Shown piece by piece: positions 55,176 through 64,000 of a DNA stretch of 64,000 nucleotides. Position numbers and translations under genes: made by a program. The stretch is from Euptelea pleiosperma (lineage: Eukaryota > Streptophyta > Magnoliopsida > Ranunculales > Eupteleaceae). The stretch lies in assembly GCA_035048495.1 (NCBI GenBank), contig CM068544.1, positions 51,697,393-51,761,392 of the forward strand, read 5' to 3'. The notes beneath the pieces are model-generated. The model did no database searches and was not told where the DNA came from. It saw only the letters and a list, made by a program, of their open reading frames with translations. The number at the start of each line of letters is the position of its first letter. The stretch's first letter is position 1.

Positions 55176-55666
55176 TTCACACTAATAGTTGCTTCTTCAA
55201 ACAAACATCCCATCCATCCGCGCAACACTTCTCAAGAATTGTGGTTTTCGATCTTTTGGTTGAGTTTGGCTCTCTCATCAATTGTCCAAGTACACCACAC
55301 CAACAAGCCAAAAAAACAGCAGTCAGAAACCGTGGTTTTTCATGAAAAGTCCGCCGTAAATATGATTGCCGGGAATAAAAAAATGGCGGATATAATCCGT
55401 TGTACATGAATTTCTAAATGGTAGATTTAATCCGCTGTTTATTTACATCGGATGAGATCCACCGTTTCTCTTTTCTCACAATACGACGCACAAAACGACA
55501 GTCCGAGTTTGTCACTTTTTGAAAAAAAAGAAAAAGAAAAACTGTTCTTGAACTCGATGAAATAAATTTTGTTTGCACCTGATTGATCAGAAGATTAATC
55601 CAAATTGGCAAAAAATATGTACTTAAAATGCCTAATTAGGCTCTAAAACATCCCAACGTCCCCACC
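55176..55666. other. Intergenic DNA, nothing recognised
   Basis: Short open frames without domains; no repeats with ends. Confidence 0.45.
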
Positions 55667-55838
55667 TCCTGTCACAACGGATTGCAAATCACACAATCAC
55701 AAGCCAATGCGTTCTCAGCATGTACACCTCAAAGCAAAATCAAATAGGTACGTTGCAAAAAGCACTTGGGTACGTGTCGAGAACTCATTGGCTTGTGATT
55801 GTGTGATTTGCAATCCGTTGTGACAGAAGTTTTACTCC
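55667..55838. mobile_element. Short inverted-repeat element sharing the GAGTAAAAC terminus
   Basis: Arms of about 48 bp ('gtcacaacggattgcaaatc' inward to 'caagccaatg') surround a loop of about 65 bp. The right end is GACAGAAGTTTTACTCC; the left lacks the last ten bases. Flanks GTCCCCACC (55658-55666) and ATCCCCACC (55839-55847) form a 9-bp duplication with one change. It has GFB outer ends but no G-box core. Confidence 0.75.
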
Positions 55839-55984
55839 ATCCCCACCCACCTATAATCACATATTATGATCATCTTTGGAGCCGTAAGCCCGCCCTAGGA
55901 TAAAAAAAACTGTTGTGAGATTGGTTGGGATCACCTATTTTTAGGACCCAGTCTTTGTTTTTTTTTTTGTAAGCAGCTGTATTC

Positions 55985-56904
55985 ATGACTAAAGAGGTAT
56001 GGAATCAATCTTCCAACAAAAGGGCCGTAGATGGGCAGAGTGGGAGATCGTCAGACCATAATTATCAGCAAAAACCAAATTAGCCTTACTGGTTATAGTA
56101 TGAGCGACATTGTTTGACCCCCTAGGGGTATACAGAAAAAACAACAAAAGTAAGGGCCTGTTTGGCAACGCACCGCAGCGGAAAAATAAAATATTTAGTC
56201 GTGCTAATATTCGCCCGGGTGCGTTTGGCAGCCACTTGTCTTTGGCGAATATTAGCCGGGCCCACATATTTGTCCTCTGCGGCAGGAAAACATTTGATCA
56301 CCTCTCCCCCTGTGTAAATATTTTCACGCCGATTATGGCTATTTTCTCACCGGAAAATTACTATTTTCAATAAAAATAAATTTTTTAATATATAAAAAGA
56401 TAAAAATGAAAATTTTTTTTTATCCTTTGACATAATATGTGGTTCCTGCACTCCCCAACTTATTTTTGACTTACTTTGATATGTGGGACCCATTCAAATT
56501 GAAAGAAAATGAAGTGAGCTGAAGTGAGCTAGCTCATATACGTACCAAACATTGTTAAATATTGATATGAGCAAATATTTAGCCAAGATAATATTCACCT
56601 GACTTAATATTCGCCGTCGGAACTCTTTTTCTCACGTACCAAACAGACCCTAAGTATAATATAACCACTCAAAAATCCCAAGTTGTGAGACCCTTGGCTG
56701 AGAGAATTAATGCACCAACTGTTGAGCATCTGATTCTATTTCTAACTCTTGGAATCCTGCTTGGAGAGCTTGATGAAGACCCCATCTCAGTGCTTTTGCT
56801 TCAGCTTCTTCGGCTGAAATGGCTGTGGTTGGGGAGCATCCTGCTAATAGGGTAACATTTAGTATTTGGTATTTATTGCTGTAATAATATATTGCATCTA
56901 TCAC
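55985..56904 (-). mobile_element. LINE-type RNase H relic, split by a MITE
   Basis: Minus-strand frame 56904-56707 encodes AEEAEAKALRWGLHQALQAG and LEIESDAQQLV, an RVT_3-type RNase H. Beyond the insertion at 56154-56650 the domain resumes with RGSNNVAHTITSKA (near 56115-56074) and ends near 55989. The retroposon body is otherwise lost. Confidence 0.75.
56154..56650. mobile_element. PIF/Harbinger-like MITE with TAA duplication
   Basis: TAA lies at 56151-56153 and 56651-56653. Ends GGGCCTGTTTGGCAAC and GTACCAAACAGACCC are inverted. It interrupts the RNase H relic. A related copy is at 59334-59808. Confidence 0.85.
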
Positions 56905-57368
56905 AATCCATTGGTATATGTTTGGAACTGCTTTTTCTGTCTATATAACAAAACACAACCTTTATGTTTCTTAACATAAGGAGCAGCGAGCGGTTCGACC
57001 CCATCCTTGGCCTCGGGGAGCGGTGAGCAGCACCGAACTTGAATCAATCAATGTATGATGTGTTAATTAACTACATCATCATCAATGCAGCCTGACCAAC
57101 TTGGTTGGATAAAAATCAAAATCAGCTAAAAAGTTGTTGGGAAAGAATGGACTACAAACCGCTGGATCTAAGTATCCCGAGTAATGCTCGAACCACAGCT
57201 AAAGATCAACCCCATGAAAGCCTCAATTAGCTGTTGTGAATGGTAGAGAGAGGGAGATACAATAATATTCCTACCAAAAGGTAAAATTGGATTTTTTAAC
57301 ACGAGAAGTGAACTGATACTGTTTGTACCAGAAAAGTCAGGACCATTCTCAAAGAGTTCGATTGTGCA
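56905..57368. other. Intergenic DNA, nothing recognised
   Basis: No coding frame or repeat with ends could be supported. Confidence 0.45.
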
Positions 57369-57753
57369 GGCTCCAGTTACCGCCCTAAAATGACAGGCTC
57401 CGGTTACAGGACAGAAGATGAGCCACGTGGCACGTTATTATAGGACTCTGACCGTATGGATATTTGGCCAATCCCTGAGTGGACTTACAAACCAAAAATC
57501 ATCCTGATTAGTGATTTATAGATGTTGGATTGGACTTATTTTCATGGGTTGATCTCAACTGTGGGAATTTGAGCAGTATTTGAGGTACAAAGATCCGATG
57601 TCTAGAAATCACTAATCAGATTGATTTTTGGTTTGTAGGTCGACCTAGGGAATGGCCAAACATCCATACGGTTAGAGTCCTCTAATAGTGTGCTACGTGG
57701 CTCAATTGTCTCCTGCAACAGGAACCTGTCAGTTTAGGGCGGTAACTGGAGCC
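57369..57753. repeat. GFB fold-back element with GGCTCC ends
   Basis: Ends GGCTCCAGTTACCGCCC and GGGCGGTAACTGGAGCC are perfect inverted repeats of 17 bp. The left G-box is at 57424-57429; the right is TACGTG. The same left terminus occurs at 699. No target duplication was found. Confidence 0.85.
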
Positions 57754-57804
57754 CGACCCATATTTGCAAGATGAAAGAGAAATATGAGTAGCACTTTGAT
57801 GACC

Positions 57805-58340
57805 GATGTCTGTATGAGGCACGTGCCATACTCTTAGAGGCCACTAATCGTGTGGATGTTAGGCCCATCCTTAAGGTGGTGGACCTAAATAAAATTCAGC
57901 CTAGTAAGCATTTCTAGCCGTTGGAATGGAGTTTTTTTGTTTTTTGTTTTTTATGGGATATTTTATTTTGGTAATTAAGGGAGAATTACACATGAGAACC
58001 AAACACGGATTGGCCTGCCCCCGTCCGCTCGTTAAGTCTTCCGACCGAATTGAACCAATCTTCGGCGGAGAGATCCAATCAATATTTTCTTCGTGTGGAG
58101 GCTGTCCCCCATCTTTGCGAGCTCATCAGCGACCATGTTCCCTTCCCTGAATCCATGTTTAGCCATCCACACGATGTTGGCTGCTGCTTGGGCTATTAAT
58201 AACCGTTGCTTTCGAGCATTATTTGGGGTACTCAAATCCAGAGGTTAGAAATTACTAATCAGGCTGACGATAGGTAGGTCCTATGGATGGGCCAAACATC
58301 CATATGGTCAGTAGTCTCTAAGAATGTGCCTGGTGGCTTA
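57805..58340. repeat. GFB fold-back element split by a LINE fragment
   Basis: The left arm (G-box 57820-57825) reaches 'gccgttggaatggagttt' at about 57930. The right arm resumes at about 58207 ('gagcattatttggggtact') and ends near 58335 with 'gtgcctggtgg' in place of the G-box. Confidence 0.7.
57965..58205 (-). mobile_element. LINE-type RNase H fragment nested in a GFB element
   Basis: The minus strand encodes QAAANIVWMAKHGFREGNMV and ADELAKMGD, the end of an RVT_3 RNase H. It occupies the centre of the fold-back element at 57805-58340. A poly(T)-rich stretch at 57931-57960 may be its poly(A) tail. Confidence 0.7.
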
Positions 58341-58404
58341 CACTGGTCCATTATCAACGCATCAAAGTTCTACTCATCCTTTCTCCAGCATGCTATGTTT
58401 TGTT

Positions 58405-58740
58405 TTAATACTAGTAGGTGGCCCGTGCCCACGGCACTCTCAGACAAATTGTTCGCCAAAATCAGGTGTGAGTGGCTTAGATCCACCATCCATTTGGAGT
58501 GATAAGATCTCAGCCATCCTTTGTGAAGCCAATAAGAGGGGGGATAAGTGACTTCTCTGTTTTGTTACATAAACATATAGTGGGTGGCCGTGCCCCCTAC
58601 AATGCATTTTTCAAAATCGAGTGTGAGTGGTTAATTAGATCCATAGTCCATTTGGGGGGTAAGATTTCGGCCATCCTTTGTGCAGCCGTTAAGAGGGGTA
58701 TAAGTGGGGACACAATTTTCCTGTTTAATTAATCCAACCG
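58405..58740 (-). repeat. Tandem pair with candidate Helitron 3' end
   Basis: Two copies of a unit of roughly 165 bp (58411-58570, 58580-58740) share 'gtgtgagtgg', 'ttagatcca', 'gccatcctttgtg' and 'aagaggggg'. On the minus strand the first ends in the hairpin GCCGTGGGCACGGGC, then CCACCTA and CTAG followed by T, as a Helitron 3' end would. No 5' TC end was located. Confidence 0.4.
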
Positions 58741-59330
58741 TCTAAATTTTATTTTAGGTAAGGGCTGATATGGGCCCTTCGATATATGAAGCCAATAAGA
58801 GGAGGAGAAAACCGTTGTGTATTGTTATATGGATTTTTTTAATGTTTTTTATGCCAAAATACAGCATGGACAAGACTTCTTCTTACTTGCACATGTACGG
58901 ATTAGATGAAGTACTTTTGGAAGGAAACGTACAATCGTGGAGTCGAACAAAATAACATTAGGTTGCTAGTCTACTGTTGGAAAAAGTCTCCCTTATCTAG
59001 TCTAATTAATAAAATCATTTAGGCTCGGAATTACTGAAATCATTTTGGTTATTTTAATAGATTCAGGGTTACGTTTTAAAGTTATATTGATAAAGAGTCA
59101 AGACTACAGGTGGATCAGCAATGCAGTTGACTTTTTGTAAGTCGAATAAAAAAACTCAAGTGGCTATGTTGATCGTAAATCTGATGGTTCTTGGAGTCGT
59201 TCCATTGGTGTATTTATGTTGGTGGGCCAACTGATATGGATGGATGGTTGATAAATCCAGAAGAATACTTTTAAACATCCACTTGTGGTTTGGTCGGTTC
59301 GTCAAGAAAAAAAGTACTCTCTCATCTAAT
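58741..59330. other. Intergenic DNA, nothing recognised
   Basis: No coding or repeat evidence. Confidence 0.45.
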
Positions 59331-59333
59331 TTA

Positions 59334-59808
59334 GGGCATGTTTGGTAGGCTACTGCGGTTGGAAAATAAAATATTTGCTTGTAATAATACGCGGGGGCGT
59401 GCTTGGCACGTATTTGCCCGTATTGAATATTTAGCTGGGCCCACAAATTTGTCCGTCGCTGCGGGAAAACATTTGTTAACCTCCCCCACTGAGTATATAT
59501 TTTTACATCAAATAAGTTTTGGTGGTAAAATTTTATTTTTTCGTGGAAAAAACATTCTTTTCAATAAAAATGAGTTTTTTTTGGATCCTGTGACCTAATA
59601 TGTAGATCCCACACTCGCTTAACCCATGTTTGAATTACTTTGATACGTAAGACGCATACAAAATTGAAAGAAAATGAAGTAAGGGAGGTAATACACGTAC
59701 CAAATGTTGCTAAATAGTGACATGTACAAATATTTAGTCAAGATAATATTTGATTGGCTAAATATTCACTGTTGGAACTCTTTTTCTCGCGAAACAAAAC
59801 ATGCCCCT
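59334..59808. mobile_element. PIF/Harbinger-like MITE with TTA duplication
   Basis: TTA lies at 59331-59333 and 59809-59811. Ends GGGCATGTTTGG and AAAACATGCCCC. Internal blocks such as 'gaaaataaaatatttg' and 'ggaactctttttctcgcg' match 56154-56650. Confidence 0.8.
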
Positions 59809-59811
59809 TAA

Positions 59812-60600
59812 GCTTGAAATGGGCTCATCTGCTCGTGGTTGAAGTTTAATGTGTTCGAGTAGACAGTGAACAGTACGGGATACGTGACACGACTTTGACA
59901 TTAGGAATATCTGGCACATGTATGTGAGTATGCTGCACCATGCTATAAAATAAACACGTGTTGCTATTGTGTGAGCCCCACATCAAGTTGTGTATCAGGC
60001 AGGTCCTACATGCTATATATGTGGGCCTCCACATGCCAAATATCAGTATATCAAGGTCCCATAAGTCATGTCAACCCCACGTATTTTGTTTGTGGTTCAA
60101 ACTTCAAATATCATGTGGGGTCATATGATAAGTGGGTCCCACGTGTTATGTGGTCAACATATTAGGTGGCCCCTCAAATGTCAGGTGTCGGTATATCAAG
60201 ATCCATTACGTCACGTGGGCTCCACATGTCTTGTTGTTCAAAATATGTGGGGCCCACATATCTCAATGAGAAATAAAAAGAGGTGTGATTTTGAATTTGC
60301 ACGCAACAACGAAATTAGGGCAACTTTGCCAAACAAATGCGACACGGTCATGACTCGTGAAAGCCGAGCAAGTTTAATTATCAGTAAACTAATGCGACCT
60401 TAAAATATAATTTATTTTGCTTTATTATACTAATTGACTTATTCCGCTTCTTTATTTTGGGAATATTTTAAAGTTGACACTTTCTTCTCTAGTGACTTGC
60501 GAGTTTCTTCGGCGATTAGGTGATTAAAAAAGGAAAAATAGATTGTTACCTGGCAATTACATTGGACCAGTCCTTGTGCTGTACACCTGACAAATCGGGA
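59812..60600. repeat. Loose tandem array of a unit of about 60 bp in intergenic DNA
   Basis: From about 60015 to 60260, phrases such as 'gtgggcyccacatg', 'atatcaagrtcc' and 'ttcaaayatcatgtgg' recur irregularly, with CACGTG at 60140-60145 and 60214-60219. The rest of the stretch shows nothing. Confidence 0.45.
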
Positions 60601-60610
60601 CCGTCCAAAT

Positions 60611-60739
60611 AAATAACGGTTGTTATAATGTTAATCCATTTTTATTTTTATTTTTTCAGTTTAATTTGAGGTGTTATTTTCTAAATAACACGGTTGGGTT
60701 GATAACGGCCATTCCAACGTTTTTTTTTTTAAAACCATG
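60611..60739. mobile_element. TTTAAA-family fragment
   Basis: 'ataacggttgttataatg' at the left and a right end TTTTTTTTAAAACCATG. Flanks GTCCAAAT and GTCCTAAA are possibly a decayed 8-bp duplication; the left terminus is missing. Confidence 0.5.
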
Positions 60740-60879
60740 GTCCTAAATGCCATGTGATGGTATAAATAAAAGATGCCACCTATCCTTGTAATATTCCCTG
60801 AATATGGTCTTTTTCTTTGTACATTTGCCTATTTAATATATGATAATAACTACCTCAATTCCACCATTGGTTTTTTGTC

Positions 60880-61121
60880 ATGATTTAAAAAAAAAAACTG
60901 TTATAACTGCATTATGGTAGTGCTAGCTCACCGTTACGTTCTTTGGTATTTAACAGTAAAAACGTATTTAAACCATTATTACGTTTAGCAAAAAAAATGA
61001 ATTAAAAATTAAATAAATATATCTTTGATCTGTTATAATAGCTGTTATTTAACAGTTATAACGGTAACATTACATACCCATTATGCCAAATAACTGTCCC
61101 TTTTAAACCTTGGTTTAGCTT
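60880..61121. mobile_element. TTTAAA-ended hAT-like MITE, decayed
   Basis: Left end CATGATTTAAAAAAAAAAAC, right end CCCTTTTAAACCTTG, with AACGGTAACA-type motifs inside. No target duplication. Confidence 0.6.
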
Positions 61122-61554
61122 AATTTTAGCAAAATAAACTCAACCACAAGGTACAAAATTTATGGTGAATTTTAATCCATTCGCTTGTCGTTAATGTAGT
61201 AAGAGGTTTTTTTTTATCTCTTTAGGGTAGTGTTTGTATGTAGGCATAGTTTTATCTTGGATATACTAAATACGTGATAAAAGTTATCTGTTAATGTGAT
61301 TTCATTGAACGAAATAAATGGACAGGGTTTGGTGTTTTTGTGGTCCAATGGGTACGTGTAATGGCATGGTTGTTTTTCGAGGATTTTGTGTTCTAGGATC
61401 TTATATGTTCTAGAGACAGCGCCTAGGCCTTTTCATGTGTTCATATTTTTGTTGGTTTAGCATTTGGCTGGTCCCTTAACCTCGTCGGTAGCTCAACGGG
61501 AGAAAATATTTGTTGTCTCTCGGGACTCTTTCCCACAAGGGCCACAACACACAC
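61122..61554. other. Intergenic DNA, nothing recognised
   Basis: No coding or repeat evidence. Confidence 0.45.
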
Positions 61555-61800
61555 AAAAAGAATGCCACGTGGAGCACCCTTCAGGTCCGACTGACCTTAT
61601 GGAGGTTTGTTCCACCTTTCTGTGGACCACTATACAAAAAACCAGTTTGATCGATGATTTCTAACAATTACATTTTAGCATCTAAAAAAGTCTAAAATCC
61701 AATGGCCAGAAATTAATACGTAAAAAATGTTAAAATCCAATGGATAGAAATCACCAATTAAACTGACTTTTGATGTGTAGATCCGTGGGGGGAGGACATC
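61555..61800. repeat. GFB fold-back element, right end decayed
   Basis: The left G-box is intact (61566-61571) with 'ccgactgaccttatggaggt' following. The right arm ends in 'ggggaggacatc' without a G-box. It is about 400 bp upstream of the leader exon starting near 62200. Confidence 0.65.
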
Positions 61801-61841
61801 AAACTTGGGTTCGCTCAATAGGTCTATACCTATATTCCAAT

Positions 61842-62042
61842 GGGGATCTGCGGACATAAATTTATTTACAGAAATTTTCACCCGACATCTTTTGTGTTGT
61901 CGATTCCGAGAATCCAACAGTGGGTGACAGTGCTGAGTTGGGATCGACTTTTGCAAAAGCAAAGTCACCGTTGGATTCTCGGAATCGATGCCCGAGATGT
62001 CGGGTGAAAATTTCTGCAAAGAAATTTATGTCCATGGATCCC
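61842..62042. repeat. Long near-perfect inverted repeat
   Basis: Arms of about 75 bp, 61842-61918 and 61969-62042, pair from GGGATCTGCGGACATAAATT / AATTTATGTCCATGGATCCC inward to GATTCCGAGAATCCAAC / GTTGGATTCTCGGAATC. The loop is about 50 bp. CCAAT flanks both sides and may be a target duplication. The family is not recognised elsewhere in the window. Confidence 0.78.
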
Positions 62043-62199
62043 AATTATCTGTATACCGGGTACGAAATACTTGGCCAGGCAACATAAGCCTCGTAACCAA
62101 ACACGCCCTATGTTAGTTATAATTCACTTGAGCATTTCGCGCCTTACTTCGTCAGTTTGAAACAGAGATATATATATATTTTTGTCCTGATAGGGAGCG

Positions 62200-62847
62200 A
62201 GAAATATAGAATTGAGTCAATTGACAAGTATCCTGCAGTCGTCATTCAGAGATCGTCATTCAGAGATGGACTGGGCAAGAAGAGGAGCCTTGACGAAAGC
62301 GTTAGTGCTGAACCCGCAATCTCGTAGAGAAAACTATCCATACGATAATTCATACTGCCTGGTCTTCAAGAAACCATCGAGGGAGGTTCTCGACCTGCTT
62401 TGGATTCTAGGGCTTCGTTCGAAAATATTTGTGATTATTCTCCCACTGGAAGAGAACTTGTTGATCAATGGAGTGAAATTGCAGATTTAAACGATTGGAG
62501 CTCGTTTGATTAATAGGGTTTCGAGCGCTCTAGAGTAGGTAAGAATTCTTTGTTTATAAGAAGTTCTTAGTAATCAGTCTTTAGAAATGACTGCGAATCC
62601 ATTTTGTTTGTCAGAGTTTAGAGCTGTTCGTAGCGATTCATGAATCGTTTTCTTTTTTGAACATTTGGAGCATTTTCTTGACTTTTTAATAAATTTACTG
62701 ATCTGCATCTTGGTAAAATACTGTCGAATTTGTTTCGTTTGTAGGATCTCAAGATGTCTGGTGTCAGAGTTTGTGTAATCGGACCTGTTCTGGCATTATG
62801 TTGCTTCTCGCTACTTGTGGCAGCACAGCTACTTGATCCATCCGAAG
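62200..62847 (+). CDS. Leader and first coding exon of a secreted or receptor-like protein, partial
   Basis: A coding exon with ATG at 62754 runs to a GT donor at 62848 and encodes 31 residues: a clear signal peptide (MSGVRVCVIGPVLALCCFSL, then LVAAQ) followed by LLDPSE. Signal peptide plus 'DPSEV-AL'-type starts are typical of LRR receptor-like kinases of the LRR-VIII/LRR-I types, which bind ligands at the plasma membrane; with a single exon this is an inference. An upstream leader exon ends at the donor after 62540 (GGTAAGAA), and the acceptor is at 62743-62744. The leader includes a 92-codon open frame (62212-62490) of unknown meaning. Downstream exons are not in the window; an L1 LINE begins at about 63070 in what should be the next intron. 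Confidence 0.4.
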
Positions 62848-63069
62848 GTGAATTTTCTTCAATCCTAATATCCTTACTCTTGCAGCACAGTCGACCAGTT
62901 CCTCTCTTTTTTTTCAATGTATCTATTTTGGTTACTCCAAAATTGTTTAAGAACATTTTAGGAGGCAGGTGTCTCTCTAATCTTCTAGATTTCTAACTGC
63001 TTTTATGTAAAATTTGCATAAAATTATTAAAGGAGTGCGGAAATCAATTCCCTGAAGCACAGTGTGTAC

Positions 63070-64000
63070 TCCCTTGTTGATGGTAAATATGAAAGCGAGC
63101 TGAGGGTGGTAGAGTTGAGATGGTCTACCTTAGGGGTCTGCTTTGTTGTTTTGAAGCGGTGTCCGGTTTCCACATCAACTTATCGAAGTATGAAGTTTAT
63201 GGGATTGGCGGGGCTGAGGGGGTGAGTGTTGTAGCTTCCATCTTGCATTGCCGGATTGGGACCTTGTCCACCATGTATCTTGGGTTACCTTTAGGGGCTA
63301 GCTACAATAGCAAGGCCATTTGGGATCCTGTGTTAGAGCTCTTGGAGGGTCGGCTGTCAAGGTGGAAAGCTAAATACTTGTCCAAAGGGGGTAGGCTGGT
63401 GCTTATCAACAGTACGCTTTCTAGTTTGCCGCTCTATTACATGTCTCTCTTTGCGATTTTCGTGAGTGTAGAGAAAAAGATTGTGCAGGTTATGAGGAAC
63501 TTTCTTTGGAGTGGGTCTAGAGATGGCTGTAAACTTAGCCTTGTTGGTTGGAAAGTTGTCACGAGACCTAGAGAGAAAGGTAGGCTAGGAATTAGGAAAA
63601 ATAGATGTACGTGTGAAGCACTGAGAGACAAATGACTTTGGAGATATGGTTTGGAGAGGGATAGTCTGTGGCATAGTGTGATTGCGAATTCACTGGGAGG
63701 TATGGGGATAGCATGGTGGGTTGGGTCAGTAAGGTGCCTAGAGGGCTGTACGGTTGTGGGGTTTTGGAGAAGGATTATGAAAGGGCTGCAAAAGTTTGAG
63801 GAAGGGGTTGTTTTCAAAATGGGTAAAGGCAACAGAGTGTTGTTTTGGAAAGATTCTGGTGTTCCGAGTTTAGGATAGAGGCTGAGTTTCATGACCTTTA
63901 TACTATCTCTAGTAAGAAATTGGTCTCTGTTTGTGAGATGCAGGTGACAGGGGATGATTTACTAGCTTGGGATTTTGGCTTTCGGAGGAATCTCAATTTT
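63070..64000 (+). mobile_element. L1-type LINE, RT C-terminus onward, runs off the window
   Basis: The plus frame 63120-63635 encodes GFHINLSK, MYLGLPLGASYNSKAIWDPV, WKAKYLSKGGRLVLINSTLS and FLWSGSRDGCKLSLVGWKVV, the RT tail and linker of plant L1 ORF2. It continues out of frame (WRYGLERDSLWHSVIA, then VLFWKDSGVPSLG) and further towards the zf-RVT region at 64000. It is 5'-truncated at the RT palm. Stops and shifts show it is inactive. Confidence 0.85.

Noticed and set aside
60015..60260. CACGTG-containing repeats counted as fold-back family members
   Set aside because: The surrounding sequence is an irregular array of a unit of about 60 bp without the family core or arms.
62212..62490. Independent 92-residue protein gene
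   Set aside because: It lies in a probable 5' leader exon, shows no domain and lacks supporting conservation; it is mentioned only as a possible upstream frame.

Overview
This window is nuclear DNA of a flowering plant. Its genes have many introns and GT...AG junctions, and they encode plant proteins: vacuolar ATPase subunit E, an NPH3-type BTB protein, the chloroplast acetyltransferase NSI and a VSP-type acid phosphatase. The rest is dominated by small DNA transposons, many nested in one another or inside introns. The species cannot be fixed from the sequence; the many short inserted elements fit a woody, repeat-rich angiosperm.

Layout. 1-3308: upstream DNA with two to three copies of a G-box fold-back repeat. 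3309-6852 (+): acid phosphatase of the HAD superfamily, three exons, introns loaded with MITEs. 7031-9632: hAT-like and Harbinger-like MITEs, a triple palindromic repeat, then a G-box fold-back element ending just upstream of a TATA box. 9780-16985 (+): VHA-E, six exons, with an antisense L1 LINE relic in intron 1. 18811-25565 (-): a TIM21-like mitochondrial membrane protein, three exons, with a non-autonomous LTR element (21100-23694) carrying what looks like a captured host exon in its long intron. 25815-27383: three G-box fold-back elements. 27561-31891 (-): NPH3/RPT2-like BTB protein, four exons. 32122-40030: about 8 kb without a gene, mostly G-box fold-backs and hAT MITEs. 40486-50676 (+): NSI/SNAT1, eight exons, with a stack of nested elements in intron 6. 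51371-51557 (-): broken double-stranded-RNA-binding-protein fragment. 51627-61800: transposon graveyard with LINE RNase H relics, two related Harbinger MITEs and a candidate Helitron end. 62200-64000: leader and first coding exon of a secreted or receptor protein, followed by an L1 LINE that runs off the window.

The five complete genes look intact: joining the exons given here keeps the frame and gives proteins of 255, 230, 377, 609 and 246 residues. They do not form a pathway; they are ordinary neighbours.

The most striking signal is one high-copy fold-back family (called GFB below). There are about 27 full or partial copies in 64 kb. Each is an imperfect palindrome of roughly 300-400 bp, and most carry the G-box CACGTG near one or both ends. 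Several have 9-bp target duplications, as Mutator-like elements do. Copies sit directly upstream of VHA-E, the TIM21-like gene, the NPH3-like gene and (decayed) NSI, so the family may be seeding light/ABA-type cis elements into promoters. This regulatory role is inference.
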